Source: Oscillospiraceae bacterium | Lineage (GTDB): Bacteria; Bacillota; Clostridia; Oscillospirales; Ruminococcaceae | Length of the DNA stretch: 64,000 bases | Assembly: GCA_022835495.1 (NCBI GenBank) | Contig: BQOK01000001.1 | Location: forward strand, 2,356,001 to 2,420,000 | Direction: 5' to 3' | Shown: one piece after another, positions 38,948 through 51,769 of the stretch | Numbering within the stretch: the first letter of the stretch is position 1 | Layout: every line of letters begins with the position of its first letter | The notes under the pieces: generated by a model | Told to the model about the DNA's origin: nothing | Databases searched by the model: none | What the model saw: only the letters and a program-made list of their open reading frames with translations | Program-made: the position numbers and the translations under genes

Positions 38948-40119
38948 CGTTCGCTCCCCCGGTCCGTATGTTCAAAAAAATCGTTCTTTGCCCCGTCCGG
39001 CCCCACGGCGGTAAACGCCAGGCCGAATTTCCGGCAGTCGTTTCTGCCCCCCGCCTTTACCTGAAACCACTGGGTCTGGCTGGCGTGGCAGGCAAAGCCC
39101 TCGGCGGCCATTTCCAGCGCAGTTTTTCCGCCAAAGGCCTCCAGCGGCATTTCGCCCCACTCCATCTGCACCGTGTTTTCCGGCCAGAGGTGCAGGTAGC
39201 ACTTCTGCACCTGCCAGGTCCCATACAGCGCGGCGCTTTGGGGAAAAACAGCCGGGTCGCCGCTCATTTCCAGCGCTTTCAGCAGGGTGGCCGCGTTGAG
39301 CCGGTGCGCACCGTGGCCGTACTCCCCGTTCACATCGTGCCCCAGCACCACCAGCGGCTCGAACCGCCGCAGCTGCTCCACCTGCCAGGCGGTAACCGCC
39401 TGTTCGTCATACACCCCACGGGCGGCCTCCAGGCTTTCCTTGGAGGCATAAAGGTCCGCAAACTCCGAGACCACAGGGTAATGCCTCACCCCCACCGTCC
39501 ACAGGCCGTCCAGCAATTCGTGGGGGCGGCAGGGTTCTCCCCAGTGGTTGGTCATATACGCCACCTGCACGTCGTACCCCTTTTCGCCCGCATAGTAGGG
39601 CAGCGCACCGCCGAACCACAGGTGCTCGTCGTCCGCGTGGGTGGGCAGCACCAGCAGATCCGCCCTCTCACAGGGCGGCTGCCACACCTGCACCCGGGCG
39701 GGCAGCGTCCCCTGCCCAAAGGCCTGCACCTCGCACAGAACCGCCCCCTGGGGCAGAACAAGTTCCACCCGGTATTCCGGGCGTTCCAGGGGCAGGTATT
39801 CGTGCAGAAACCCGTCCTGGCCGCGGGCTTCCCCGCTGCCGTCCTGGTGAACAAGGGTCCACAGGGCGGGGCGGTCGAAGATCAGGTAAAGCCCCGCGAA
39901 CCCCTCGCTGCTGCGCACCTCCACCGTGCCCTTTTCGGAAAAGCCGCACTTGCTGCTCACGCTGCCGTCCGTAAGCCTTTGCAGGGCCATCCCCGCCGGG
40001 CCGCGCACTTCAAGCTCGATCTGCCCGGCCTCGCCCTGCCGCCCCGCCGCCGCCCCGGCAGGGGCGCACAAAAACGCCGTCAGCGCTGCAAGCAGCAGGC
40101 ACACGCCGCGCTTTTTCAT
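38944..40119 (-). CDS. Secreted PIG-L family deacetylase
   Basis: The 391-residue protein starts with a signal peptide (cleavage near APAGAAAG). It carries the PIG-L zinc motif THADDEHLWFGG (PHPDDE equivalent, about 162), then YMTNHWGEP and the second zinc ligand region HDVNGEYGHGAHRLN. Family members remove N-acetyl groups from GlcNAc-containing glycans. Export makes a surface polysaccharide or peptidoglycan-linked substrate likely. It is the first gene of the operon that runs to 32347. ATG 40119 has GGGGAGGGGG ahead. Confidence 0.88.
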   Translation of the reverse strand: MKKRGVCLLLAALTAFLCAPAGAAAGRQGEAGQIELEVRGPAGMALQRLTDGSVSSKCGFSEKGTVEVRSSEGFAGLYLIFDRPALWTLVHQDGSGEARGQDGFLHEYLPLERPEYRVELVLPQGAVLCEVQAFGQGTLPARVQVWQPPCERADLLVLPTHADDEHLWFGGALPYYAGEKGYDVQVAYMTNHWGEPCRPHELLDGLWTVGVRHYPVVSEFADLYASKESLEAARGVYDEQAVTAWQVEQLRRFEPLVVLGHDVNGEYGHGAHRLNAATLLKALEMSGDPAVFPQSAALYGTWQVQKCYLHLWPENTVQMEWGEMPLEAFGGKTALEMAAEGFACHASQTQWFQVKAGGRNDCRKFGLAFTAVGPDGAKNDFFEHTDRGSER

Positions 40120-40144
40120 ACAGCTTCCCCCTCCCCATCACTCT

Positions 40145-40150
40145 ATTATA
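40145..40150 (-). promoter_or_regulatory. Possible -10 element of the surface-glycan operon
   Basis: TATAAT lies 26 bp before the PIG-L start on the minus strand, but no good -35 is visible 16-18 bp upstream. The rest of 40151-40363 is GC-rich with no gene. Confidence 0.4.
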
Positions 40151-40363
40151 AGGAACGATGCGGGCCCGCGTTTTATTGCGTATGCCTGCATTTTCGGGTG
40201 CTTTTCCCTGCGGCGCAATCAAAAAGCTTAGGGGGGCGGCCGCGCTTTTCGCCTTTTGGGCCGCAGCCAGGGCGCGCGGCCTAAAAAGCGTCCTTCGCTT
40301 TGCCCCGGCGCTGCGCCCACTGCCCAAGCGTCCGGCCAGGCGCTGCGGCCCCCAAAGCAAAAG

Positions 40364-40390
40364 GCGCCCCCGCCAAAACGGCGGGGGCGC
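40364..40390 (-). terminator. Terminator of rpoBC
   Basis: GCGCCCCCGCC pairs with GGCGGGGGCGC around a 4-5-nt loop, followed by CCTTTTGCTTT on the minus strand, 15 bp after the rpoC stop. Confidence 0.85.
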
Positions 40391-40404
40391 AAACGGGGCT
40401 GCTT

Positions 40405-43995
<3,591 letters not shown>

Positions 43996-44054
43996 GAAAC
44001 GAACCCTTCCTTATTCTCATGTTTCGATGTGTTTGAAAGCCTGGGGGCCGCCGC

Positions 44055-47000
44055 TCAGAACTCCTCGTCCAGCGCGGCTTCCTCGGCCAGGATTTCTTCC
44101 GGCTCGAACACCTCGTCCGGCTCATCGAAACCGGCGTCCGCATCAGGGTCGCCCGCGGCTTCCTCGATGCTGTAATCGTCGCTCAGCTCGTTCTCCATCA
44201 GCACGTCCTCGCCCATGGGCAGATCGCGCATGTCGAACCCGGGCTCCTCGTCGTCGAAGTTCTGCTTCAGATCCACCTCGTCGCCGTTGGAATCCTGCAC
44301 CTTCACATCCAGGCCCAGGCTCTGCAGCTCCTTAATGAGAACGCGGAAGCTCTCGGGAATGCCGGGCTTCGGCACCGGCTGCCCCTTCACAATGGCCTCG
44401 TAGGTCTTAACACGGCCCACCACGTCGTCCGACTTAACGGTCAGGATCTCCTGCAGGGTGTAAGCCGCGCCGTAGGCTTCCAGCGCCCACACCTCCATCT
44501 CGCCGAACCGCTGGCCGCCGAACTGGGCCTTGCCGCCCAAGGGCTGCTGGGTCACCAGGCTGTAGGGGCCGGTGGAGCGGGCGTGGATCTTGTCGTCCAC
44601 CAGGTGATGGAGCTTCAGGTAATACATATACCCCACGGTAATCCGGTTGTCGAACGGTTCGCCGGTGCGGCCGTCGTACACGGTGCTCTTGCCGTCCTCG
44701 TCCAGCTCGATCTGGCTGAAATCGATCACATGGCCGGCGGTGGGGCTCATGATCTTGTTGAGCTTTGTGGGATAAGGCTTCGCCGCCTCGCCGCTGTTTT
44801 CCTTCTGCGCAAGACTGAAGCACTCGCGGATGTCCTCCTCGTGCGCGCCGTCAAACACCGGGGTCATAACCTTCCAGCCCAGCGCCTTTGCGGCGTAGCC
44901 CAAGTGCACTTCCAGCACCTGGCCGATGTTCATACGGCTGGGAACGCCCAGCGGGTTCAGCACAATGTCCAGCGGGGTGCCGTCGGCCAGGAAGGGCATA
45001 TCCTCCTGGGGCAGAATGCGCGACACCACGCCCTTGTTGCCGTGGCGGCCAGCCATCTTGTCGCCCACGCTGATCTTGCGCTTTTGGGCGATGTAGCAGC
45101 GCACCACCTGGCGCACGCCGGGCTGCAGCTCGTCGCAGTTGTCGGGCGTGAACACCTTCACGTCCACAATGATGCCGTACTCGCCGTGGGGCACCCGCAG
45201 GCTGGTGTCCCGCACCTCGCGGGCCTTCTCGCCGAAGATGGCCCGCAGCAGGCGCTCTTCGGCGGTGAGCTCGGTCTCGCCCTTGGGGGTCACCTTGCCC
45301 ACCAGAATGTCCCCGGCGCCCACCTCGGCGCCGATGCGGATGATGCCGCGCTCGTCCAGATCCTTCAGCGCGTCCTCGCCAACGTTCGGGATGTCGCGGG
45401 TGATCTCCTCGGGTCCGAGCTTTGTCTCCCGGGCCTCGATCTCGTACTCCTCAATGTGAATGGAGGTGTACACGTCCTCCCGCACGATCTTTTCGTTGAT
45501 CAGGACCGCGTCCTCGTAGTTATAGCCCTCCCAGGTCATAAAGCCGATCAGGGCGTTCTTGCCAAGGCTGATCTCACCGTTCTTGGTGGAGGGGCCGTCG
45601 GCAATGACCTGGCCCTTTTTCACCTCGTCGCCCTTGTTCACAATGGGCCGCTGGTTGATGCAGGTGCCCTGGTTCGAGCGCATGAACTTGATCAGCTCGT
45701 ACTCGTCGGTGGTGGTCTTGCCGGTGCGCACCACGATCTTGTCGGCGTCCACCCGCTCCACGGTGCCGTCGTTTTTCGCCAGGATGCACACGCCCGAGTC
45801 GCAGGCGGCCTTGTATTCCATGCCGGTGGCCACAATGGGCTGCTGGGTGACCATCAGGGGCACGGCCTGCCGCTGCATGTTGGAGCCCATCAGGGCGCGG
45901 TTGGCGTCGTCGTTTTCCAAAAAGGGGATCATGGCCGTGGCCACAGAAACCACCATCTTGGGCGAAACGTCCATGTAGTCGACCTTTTCCCGCTCGATCT
46001 CCAGGATCTCGTCGCGGCGGCGGGCGTTCACGCGGGCCTTCATAAAGTGGCCCTCGGCGTCCAAAGGCTCGTTGGCCTGGGCCACCACGTACTCGTCCTC
46101 CACATCGGCGGTCATATAGACCACCTCGTCGGTCACCACGCCCTTTTCCTTATCCACCTTGCGGTAGGGCGCCTCCACAAAGCCGTACTCGTTGATCTTG
46201 GCAAAGGTCGCCAGATACGAGATCAGGCCGATGTTCGGGCCTTCCGGCGTTTCAATGGGGCACATGCGGCCGTAGTGGCTGTAGTGCACGTCGCGCACCT
46301 CAAAGCCTGCCCGGTCGCGGGACAAACCGCCCGGTCCCAAAGCCGAAAGGCGCCGCTTGTGGGTCAGCTCGGCCAGGGGGTTGTTCTGGTCCATGAACTG
46401 GGACAGGGGGCTGGACCCGAAGAACTCCTTGATGGCCGCCACCACCGGGCGGATGTTGATCAGGGACTGGGGGGTTGCCTCGCCCGCGTCCTGCGCCTGC
46501 AGGGTCATGCGCTCGCGGATGACCCGCTCCATGCGGGAAAAGCCGATGCGGAACTGGTTTTGCAGCAGTTCGCCCACGCTGCGGATGCGCCGGTTACCCA
46601 AATGGTCGATATCGTCGGTCACGCCCACGCCGTAGTCCAGCCCGGTCAGGTAGTTGATGGAGGCAAAAATGTCGTCGATGGTCACGGTCTTGGAGATGAG
46701 CTTGTCGTGGTTTTTCTCCAGCAGCTCCCGCTGGGCGGCCTCGTCGCCGCCGGCAGCCTCCAGCACGGCCTGCATCTCGGCAAAATTCACCTTTTCGTTG
46801 ATGCCGCATTCTTCCACGTCGAACCCAAAGAAAGGGGCGGCCTCCACTGTGCCGTTGGTCACCACTTTCAGCTCGCGCTCGTCGAACGCCAGATACACCA
46901 CGCTCACGCCGGCGGCCTCGGCGGCCTCGGCAGCCTCGCGGGTGATCTTTTCGCCCGCCGCCGCCAGCAGCTCGCCGGTCAGGGGGGCCACAATGTCGCG

Positions 47001-47873
47001 GGCGGCCACAAAGCCCATGATCCGGCGGGCCAGGGCCAGCTTTTTGTTCATTTTATACCGGCCGAAACGGGACAAATCGTAACGGCGGGGGTCAAAAAAC
47101 AGATTGTTCAGGTGGGTTTGGGCGCTCTCCACCGTGGGGGGCTCGCCCGGGCGCAGCTTGCGATAGGTTTCCAGCAGGCCCTCTTCCACATTGGTGGTGG
47201 TGTCCTTTTCCAGGGTGGCCAGGATCTTTTCATTCTCGCCGAAGAACTCGCGGATCTGCACGTCGGAGCCAAGCCCCAGCGCACGGATGAGCACGGTCAC
47301 CGGCAGCTTGCGGTTTTTATCAATGCGCACATAGAACACGTCGTTCGAGTCGGTCTCGTATTCCAGCCAGGCGCCGCGGTTCGGGTTCATGGTGGCGGTG
47401 TAGAGCTTTTTGCCGGTCTTGTCGTAGCTCTCGCCAAAGTAAACGCCCGGGCTGCGCACCAGCTGGCTCACGATCACCCGCTCGGCGCCGTTGTTCACAA
47501 AAGTGCCCGCGTCGGTCATCAGGGGGAAATCTCCCATAAAGATTTCCTGCTCCTTCACCTCGCCGGTCTCCTTGTTCAGCAGACGCGCGGTCACCCGCAA
47601 GGGCGCGGCATAGGTGGCGTCGCGCTCTTTGCACTCCTTGATGGTGTACTTGGGCTCGCCCAGGCGGTAGTCGATGAATTCCAGCGCCAGGTTCCCGGTG
47701 AAGTCCTCGATGGTGGCCACATCGCGGAACACCTCTTTCAGGCCCTGATCCAAAAACCACTGGTACGAGTTCTTCTGCACCTCAATGAGGTTCGGCATGT
47801 CGATGACCTCATCGATGCGGGAAAAGCTCTCGCGCTTGGTGGTGCCAAGGGTTACGGGCTTGACCTTCATCAT
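44055..47873 (-). CDS. rpoB: RNA polymerase beta subunit
   Basis: The 1272-residue product has the rifampicin region [19 protein letters not shown] followed by [11 protein letters not shown]. The usual resistance positions (Asp516, His526, Ser531 equivalents) are wild type, so rifampicin sensitivity is predicted. It also has the [12 protein letters not shown] loop and PSRMNIGQ near the C-terminus. An acidic tail of about 90 residues ([19 protein letters not shown]) ends the protein. ATG 47873 follows AGGAG at 12 nt. The long leader (about 157 nt) may hold extra control. Confidence 0.98.
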   Translation of the reverse strand: MMKVKPVTLGTTKRESFSRIDEVIDMPNLIEVQKNSYQWFLDQGLKEVFRDVATIEDFTGNLALEFIDYRLGEPKYTIKECKERDATYAAPLRVTARLLNKETGEVKEQEIFMGDFPLMTDAGTFVNNGAERVIVSQLVRSPGVYFGESYDKTGKKLYTATMNPNRGAWLEYETDSNDVFYVRIDKNRKLPVTVLIRALGLGSDVQIREFFGENEKILATLEKDTTTNVEEGLLETYRKLRPGEPPTVESAQTHLNNLFFDPRRYDLSRFGRYKMNKKLALARRIMGFVAARDIVAPLTGELLAAAGEKITREAAEAAEAAGVSVVYLAFDERELKVVTNGTVEAAPFFGFDVEECGINEKVNFAEMQAVLEAAGGDEAAQRELLEKNHDKLISKTVTIDDIFASINYLTGLDYGVGVTDDIDHLGNRRIRSVGELLQNQFRIGFSRMERVIRERMTLQAQDAGEATPQSLINIRPVVAAIKEFFGSSPLSQFMDQNNPLAELTHKRRLSALGPGGLSRDRAGFEVRDVHYSHYGRMCPIETPEGPNIGLISYLATFAKINEYGFVEAPYRKVDKEKGVVTDEVVYMTADVEDEYVVAQANEPLDAEGHFMKARVNARRRDEILEIEREKVDYMDVSPKMVVSVATAMIPFLENDDANRALMGSNMQRQAVPLMVTQQPIVATGMEYKAACDSGVCILAKNDGTVERVDADKIVVRTGKTTTDEYELIKFMRSNQGTCINQRPIVNKGDEVKKGQVIADGPSTKNGEISLGKNALIGFMTWEGYNYEDAVLINEKIVREDVYTSIHIEEYEIEARETKLGPEEITRDIPNVGEDALKDLDERGIIRIGAEVGAGDILVGKVTPKGETELTAEERLLRAIFGEKAREVRDTSLRVPHGEYGIIVDVKVFTPDNCDELQPGVRQVVRCYIAQKRKISVGDKMAGRHGNKGVVSRILPQEDMPFLADGTPLDIVLNPLGVPSRMNIGQVLEVHLGYAAKALGWKVMTPVFDGAHEEDIRECFSLAQKENSGEAAKPYPTKLNKIMSPTAGHVIDFSQIELDEDGKSTVYDGRTGEPFDNRITVGYMYYLKLHHLVDDKIHARSTGPYSLVTQQPLGGKAQFGGQRFGEMEVWALEAYGAAYTLQEILTVKSDDVVGRVKTYEAIVKGQPVPKPGIPESFRVLIKELQSLGLDVKVQDSNGDEVDLKQNFDDEEPGFDMRDLPMGEDVLMENELSDDYSIEEAAGDPDADAGFDEPDEVFEPEEILAEEAALDEEF

Positions 47874-48037
47874 AAAAAGCGTCCACTCCTATCCTGTTTC
47901 TTGCACTTTTTTGGGTACAACGCGCAAATGCGGCCTTTTGCATTTTTCGTTTTTGTGTAGTTTTAACAAACTTTCACAAAATTTTTGTGCAAAAAGTCGC
48001 GTTTAAGGCGTTCTAATCCATTATGCTATACTAGAAC

Positions 48038-48066
48038 AGTATAAAGCCTGCAAACCTTGATGTCAA
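48038..48066 (-). promoter_or_regulatory. rpoBC promoter
   Basis: TTGACA and TATACT are exactly 17 bp apart on the minus strand. No rplL is encoded next to rpoB here, so this appears to be the main promoter. Confidence 0.8.
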
Positions 48067-48093
48067 GCCATTTTTTGCTCCCCGCAAAAAATT

Positions 48094-48122
48094 CCGGGCC
48101 GGGTTTAAAACGCCCGGCCCGG
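48094..48122 (-). terminator. Terminator of the Rrf2 gene
   Basis: CCGGGCCGGG pairs with CCCGGCCCGG around a 9-nt loop, with an AATTTTTTG run following on the minus strand. Confidence 0.85.
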
Positions 48123-48132
48123 TGTGTGCTTT

Positions 48133-48561
48133 TCAGCTGTTTTCGGCTTCCTCCCGAAGAATCGAATCCAGGGTCACGGCGGCCAGCTCCCGGTTCACCG
48201 TTGCGCTCACCCTTCCAAATACCCTTTGGAACGGGCAGCTGCCCGAGGCCCCCCGCGTGCATTCTCCCGCCTCGCCGTCGGGCTCGCACAGGCAGCGTGA
48301 AAGGCGGTAAGGCCCCTCCACCGCGGCAATCGCGTCCAGCAGGGTGATCTGATCCGCACCGCGGGCCAGCTCGTAGCCGCCGCCGTTGCCCTTGTAGCTC
48401 GTCACCAGGCCGGCCGCCGCCAGCTTGCCCAATATTTTCAGGCAGAAGCGCAGCGGCACCGCCATCTCCCCGCCAACGGCCCGCCCTTCCATGCGCCGGC
48501 CGTTTTTTGCAAGGCAGTAAAGGATGCGCACCGCGCAGTCCGCCTCCTGTGTAAGATGCAC
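48133..48561 (-). CDS. Rrf2-family regulator, probable iron-sulfur or redox sensor
   Basis: GTG 48561 gives the usual Rrf2 start (MHLTQEADCAVRIL) 8 nt after GGGGG. The 142-residue product has the winged helix (VPLRFCLKILGKLAAAGLV, GNGGGYEL) and a C-terminal segment with four cysteines (CLCEPDGEAGEC then CPF). That fits a cluster-binding loop as in IscR and NsrR, although the spacing is its own. The promoter overlaps a perfect inverted repeat, so autoregulation is likely. It is monocistronic. Confidence 0.88.
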   Translation of the reverse strand: MHLTQEADCAVRILYCLAKNGRRMEGRAVGGEMAVPLRFCLKILGKLAAAGLVTSYKGNGGGYELARGADQITLLDAIAAVEGPYRLSRCLCEPDGEAGECTRGASGSCPFQRVFGRVSATVNRELAAVTLDSILREEAENS

Positions 48562-48578
48562 CCGCTCCGCCCCCTTTC

Positions 48579-48603
48579 GAACTATACCTGTTTGATATAG
48601 TTC
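48579..48603. promoter_or_regulatory. Palindromic operator of the Rrf2 gene
   Basis: GAACTATA and TATAGTTC form a perfect 8-bp dyad with a 9-bp centre, starting one base after the -10 and covering the start point. This position would block initiation. Confidence 0.7.
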
Positions 48604-48632
48604 AATATACCCCATCGGGGGCGGTTTGTCAA
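48604..48632 (-). promoter_or_regulatory. Promoter of the Rrf2 gene
   Basis: TTGACA and TATATT are 17 bp apart on the minus strand. Confidence 0.75.
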
Positions 48633-48666
48633 ACGCGGCCGCGTTCCCGCCGCCCGTTCCCGCCGC

Positions 48667-49698
48667 TCATCGCACGGGGAACAGCACTCCGTTCACCTCC
48701 ACGCTCTCCACCGCCGCCGGGTCAAGGACTGTCCCGAATTGGCACACCAGCTGGGCCTGCCGCGGCCCGCCGGCATAGCGGGTCATCCCCTGGGGCTCTT
48801 CCCCGCCGGCCGGGCACAGTGCGGCGGCCGTTCCATCCGTGAAATGCAGCGTCAGGGGCAGCTCCATCAGCGCCTTGCTGTCAAACCCGTCGCGGGGCCC
48901 CTCTTCAAAGCCCAGGTAGAGCGACAGAGGCGAAAGCTCTATTTTCTGCAGGCCGGTCCCGGCCCCCACCTCCGCTTGTCCGTCCGGCACCGGAACAGGA
49001 ACGGCCTGCGGGGTATAGTCCAGCTTGAACTCAAACGCAGCGCTCCCCTTCATCAGGGCGTTTTGCCGGTGCTCCTCGGGGGCGCAGGGGTAGGCGAACA
49101 GGTCCGCCAGGGTAAGCGTCGCGGTCCTCCCGCTCATGTTTGTGCTGGTATTCGCCAGCAGCACAAATTTGAGCACGCCGTCCTTCGCCTGCCCGCCTTC
49201 CAGGGGCAGCAGAACCATTCCGGAATTGCCCGCAGCGGGCAGATCCAGCGTAAACCGGTCAAAGGAATAGCCCTCGGCCGCAGGGGGCGTGCCTTCCGGC
49301 AGCTCCACCCGCAGCGGGATATAAACACAGTGGTCGTCGCCCAAAACGCCTTCCAGGGTCACCTTGCCCCCGCCCAGGGCCTTTGTGAGCCCCAGGCCCA
49401 CCCCGGGCACGCCCAGTGTTTCCGCCGCGCTCTGCTCCACTCCCAAAAACGCTGCCAGCTCCCTGCCCCACTCAAACCGGCTGGCCGCGCCCACGCCCAG
49501 CGCGCAGCAGGCAAGTGCCGCGGCCACCGCCAAAACAGCCCAGCGCCTGCGGCCCGGCCGGGGGGCCTCTGCCCGCTCCGGGCCCGCCCCCCGCAGCATC
49601 GCCGCAAGTGCGGCCCGCTGCCCCTGCTCCAGCGGCGGGGCCTCATACTGTGCCAGATCCATAACCGCCCGGTTCAGGGCGTCGTATTCGTTTTTCAT
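48667..49698 (-). CDS. Membrane anti-sigma-like protein paired with the first ECF sigma factor
   Basis: The 343-residue protein has about 50 cytosolic residues, one transmembrane helix (about 53-73) and an extracellular beta-rich domain. The layout is that of DUF4179-type anti-sigma factors in Firmicutes, although no zinc motif is present. ATG 49698 overlaps the sigma stop as ATGA, a coupling typical of sigma/anti-sigma pairs. The extracytoplasmic signal is unknown. Confidence 0.7.
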   Translation of the reverse strand: MKNEYDALNRAVMDLAQYEAPPLEQGQRAALAAMLRGAGPERAEAPRPGRRRWAVLAVAAALACCALGVGAASRFEWGRELAAFLGVEQSAAETLGVPGVGLGLTKALGGGKVTLEGVLGDDHCVYIPLRVELPEGTPPAAEGYSFDRFTLDLPAAGNSGMVLLPLEGGQAKDGVLKFVLLANTSTNMSGRTATLTLADLFAYPCAPEEHRQNALMKGSAAFEFKLDYTPQAVPVPVPDGQAEVGAGTGLQKIELSPLSLYLGFEEGPRDGFDSKALMELPLTLHFTDGTAAALCPAGGEEPQGMTRYAGGPRQAQLVCQFGTVLDPAAVESVEVNGVLFPVR

Positions 49699-50228
49699 CT
49701 CTTCCCGCTCCTTTCCAGCGTTTGTGCCAGCCGCGTTTTCGCCCGGGAAACCCTGGTGTTCACCGCGCTCACGCTCACGCCCCGCTTTGCCGCGGCCTCG
49801 GCGGGGCTGGCGCCGTAAAAATACCGCTCCAGCAGCAGCTCCCGGTCCGCAGGCTCCAGTTCCCGGAACAGATCCTCCAGCTCCAGCGCAAAATACTCGT
49901 CCGCCGTATGGCCCCCCAGCAGCTCCAGTTCCGCAGCGCCGCCCCCGGGCTGAACCCGCCCGGCGCGGCGCACCGCGTCAATGGCCCGGTACCGCGCCAC
50001 CGCCGCCGCCCAATTGCGAAAACTGCCCGTCCCGTCAAACCGGCCCGCATTCCGCCAGATTGCCAGCAGCGCGTCGGCCAGCAGGTCCTCCGCGTCCAGG
50101 CCCGGGGCATGGCGGCGCACCACCGCCGCCAGCAGGCCGCCGTACTGCTCCACCAGCTCATCCGCCGCGTCCGGCTCGCCTCTGGCCAGCGCCGCTGCAA
50201 ACGCGGCCTCGTTCTCATATTTCTTCAT
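49695..50228 (-). CDS. ECF sigma factor
   Basis: ATG 50228 has GGGAGG ahead. The 177-residue product has sigma region 2 (about 8-80; DAEDLLADALLAIWRNAGRF) and region 4 (about 115-170; GASPAEAAAKRGVSVSAVNT). It would direct RNA polymerase to its own promoter and to a stress regulon. It is followed by its membrane partner. Confidence 0.92.
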   Translation of the reverse strand: MKKYENEAAFAAALARGEPDAADELVEQYGGLLAAVVRRHAPGLDAEDLLADALLAIWRNAGRFDGTGSFRNWAAAVARYRAIDAVRRAGRVQPGGGAAELELLGGHTADEYFALELEDLFRELEPADRELLLERYFYGASPAEAAAKRGVSVSAVNTRVSRAKTRLAQTLERSGKR

Positions 50229-50278
50229 GTCCTGTTCCTCCCTGTGCCGGAGTATTGTCAAAAGCGCTTTCTCCCTCT

Positions 50279-50307
50279 ATTACGGATAGGATCCCCCGGT
50301 TCTTACA
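50279..50307 (-). promoter_or_regulatory. Possible ECF-type promoter of the first sigma gene
   Basis: On the minus strand TGTAAGAACC is followed after 13 bp by CGTAAT. This resembles ECF -35/-10 elements with a CGT -10, and no sigma-A promoter is visible. Autoregulation is inferred. Confidence 0.35.
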
Positions 50308-50375
50308 GGCGCGGCAAAATTTTTACAGCCCGGCGCAAAATTCCCTCCCCGCCCCGCCGGGAGGCAGCGCCAAAA

Positions 50376-50400
50376 AGGGCCGCCCCGGCGGGGCGGCCCT
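50376..50400 (-). terminator. Terminator of the lactaldehyde reductase gene
   Basis: AGGGCCGCCCC pairs with GGGGCGGCCCT around a GGC loop, followed by TTTTT on the minus strand. Confidence 0.88.
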
Positions 50401-50421
50401 TTTCAGAAAAGCGATCCAATT

Positions 50422-51570
50422 TTACAGCAGGCTCTCATACAGGGCCTTGATCTCCTCCACGCTGGTGTCGCGGGGGTTGCCCGGGCGGCAGGCGTCGGCG
50501 TACGCGCTCTCCGCCAAAAACTGCAGGTCCTCCGGCTTCACAATTGCCTTCAGGTCGGCGGGGATGCCCACGTCGGCGGCCAGCTGCTTCACCGCGGCCA
50601 CCGCGGCCTTGCGGTACTCCTCCTGGCTCATGGCGTCCACACCCTGAACGCCCATGGCGCGGGCGATCTCGCGGTACTTTTCGCCGGTGCAGGGGGCGTT
50701 GTACTCCATGATCGCGGGCAGCAGGATGGCGTTCGCCACACCGTGCGGGGTGTCGTATACCGCGCCCAGGCTGTGGGCCATGCTGTGCACAATGCCCAGC
50801 CCCACGTTGGAGAAGCCCTGCCCCGCAATATACTGGGCCAGCGCCATGCCCTCGCGGCCGGCGGGGGTGTTTTCCACCGCGGCGCGCAGGTTCTCACCGA
50901 TCAGCCGGATGGCCTCCAGATGGAACATGTCGGTCATCTCCCAGGCGGCCTTGGTGATGTAGCCCTCAATGGCGTGGGTCAGCGCGTCCATCCCGGTCGC
51001 GGCGGTCAGCCCTTTGGGCATGCTGCTCATCATATCCGGGTCCACCACGGCGATCTCGGGGATATCGTTGGTGTCCACGCACACGAATTTGCGTTTTTTC
51101 TCCACGTCGGTGATCACATAGTTGATGGTCACCTCGGCGGCGGTGCCGGCGGTGGTGGGCACCGCAATGGTGAACACCGCGTGCTTTTTGGTGGGGGCCA
51201 CGCCCTCCAGGCTGCGCACGTCGGCAAACTCGGGGTTCTCGGCAATAATGCCCACCGCCTTTGCGGTATCCATGGAGGAACCGCCGCCAATGGCCACAAT
51301 GCAGTCCGCGCCGCTGGTCTTGAAGGCCTCCACGCCGTGCTGCACGTTCTCAATGGTGGGGTTGGGTTTGATTTCGCTGTACACGCTGTAGGCAAAGCCG
51401 GCGGCGTCCAGCAGGTCGGTCACTTTTTTGGTCACGCCGAATTTGATCAGGTCCGGGTCAGAGCAGACAAACGCCTTTTGATAGCCGCGGGCGGTCAGCT
51501 CGGGAACAATGTTCTCCACGGCCCCCTTGCCGTGGTAAGAAATGGTGTTCAAAACAATGCGGTTTGCCAT
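50422..51570 (-). CDS. fucO: Lactaldehyde reductase / iron-containing alcohol dehydrogenase
   Basis: ATG 51570 has GGAG ahead. The 382-residue group III dehydrogenase matches FucO along its length: GRGAV-like HGKGAVENI, GGGSSMDTAKAVGII for NAD binding, PTTAGTAAEVTINYVITD, and iron ligands in DALTHAIEGYIT and HSMAHSLGAVYDTPHG. It reduces lactaldehyde to 1,2-propanediol with NADH, or acts on related aldehydes. The promoter carries a Rex-type site, so expression should follow the NADH/NAD ratio. It is monocistronic between two sigma/anti-sigma pairs. Confidence 0.9.
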   Translation of the reverse strand: MANRIVLNTISYHGKGAVENIVPELTARGYQKAFVCSDPDLIKFGVTKKVTDLLDAAGFAYSVYSEIKPNPTIENVQHGVEAFKTSGADCIVAIGGGSSMDTAKAVGIIAENPEFADVRSLEGVAPTKKHAVFTIAVPTTAGTAAEVTINYVITDVEKKRKFVCVDTNDIPEIAVVDPDMMSSMPKGLTAATGMDALTHAIEGYITKAAWEMTDMFHLEAIRLIGENLRAAVENTPAGREGMALAQYIAGQGFSNVGLGIVHSMAHSLGAVYDTPHGVANAILLPAIMEYNAPCTGEKYREIARAMGVQGVDAMSQEEYRKAAVAAVKQLAADVGIPADLKAIVKPEDLQFLAESAYADACRPGNPRDTSVEEIKALYESLL

Positions 51571-51625
51571 GTTGATCTTCTCCTTTTCTTGTGCACTCAC
51601 GCTTGTTGCGGGCTCAAGGCCCCTG

Positions 51626-51643
51626 TTGTTATTATTATAACAA
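51626..51643. promoter_or_regulatory. Rex-type redox operator overlapping the fucO -10
   Basis: TTGTTA-N6-TAACAA is a perfect dyad extended to GTTG and CAAC at the flanks. It fits the Firmicutes Rex consensus and covers the -10 element. Confidence 0.7.
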
Positions 51644-51663
51644 CGCTGTTTTGCAGAAAACAA
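51634..51663 (-). promoter_or_regulatory. fucO promoter
   Basis: TATAAT has TTGTTT 18 bp upstream on the minus strand. The leader is about 55 nt. Confidence 0.6.
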
Positions 51664-51769
51664 GTTACACATGGCCCGGAATGTAACATCCCGGCAAAAA
51701 ACCGTTCGCCCCGTTTGTGCGGGCCCGGCCCCGCCCTTTTCCCTCTTTAAAAATCTCCCTGTTGCCCCG

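Noticed and set aside
45574-46809. Overlapping short minus-strand frames inside rpoB
   Set aside because: Alternate frames of rpoB with Arg/Gly/His-rich composition.
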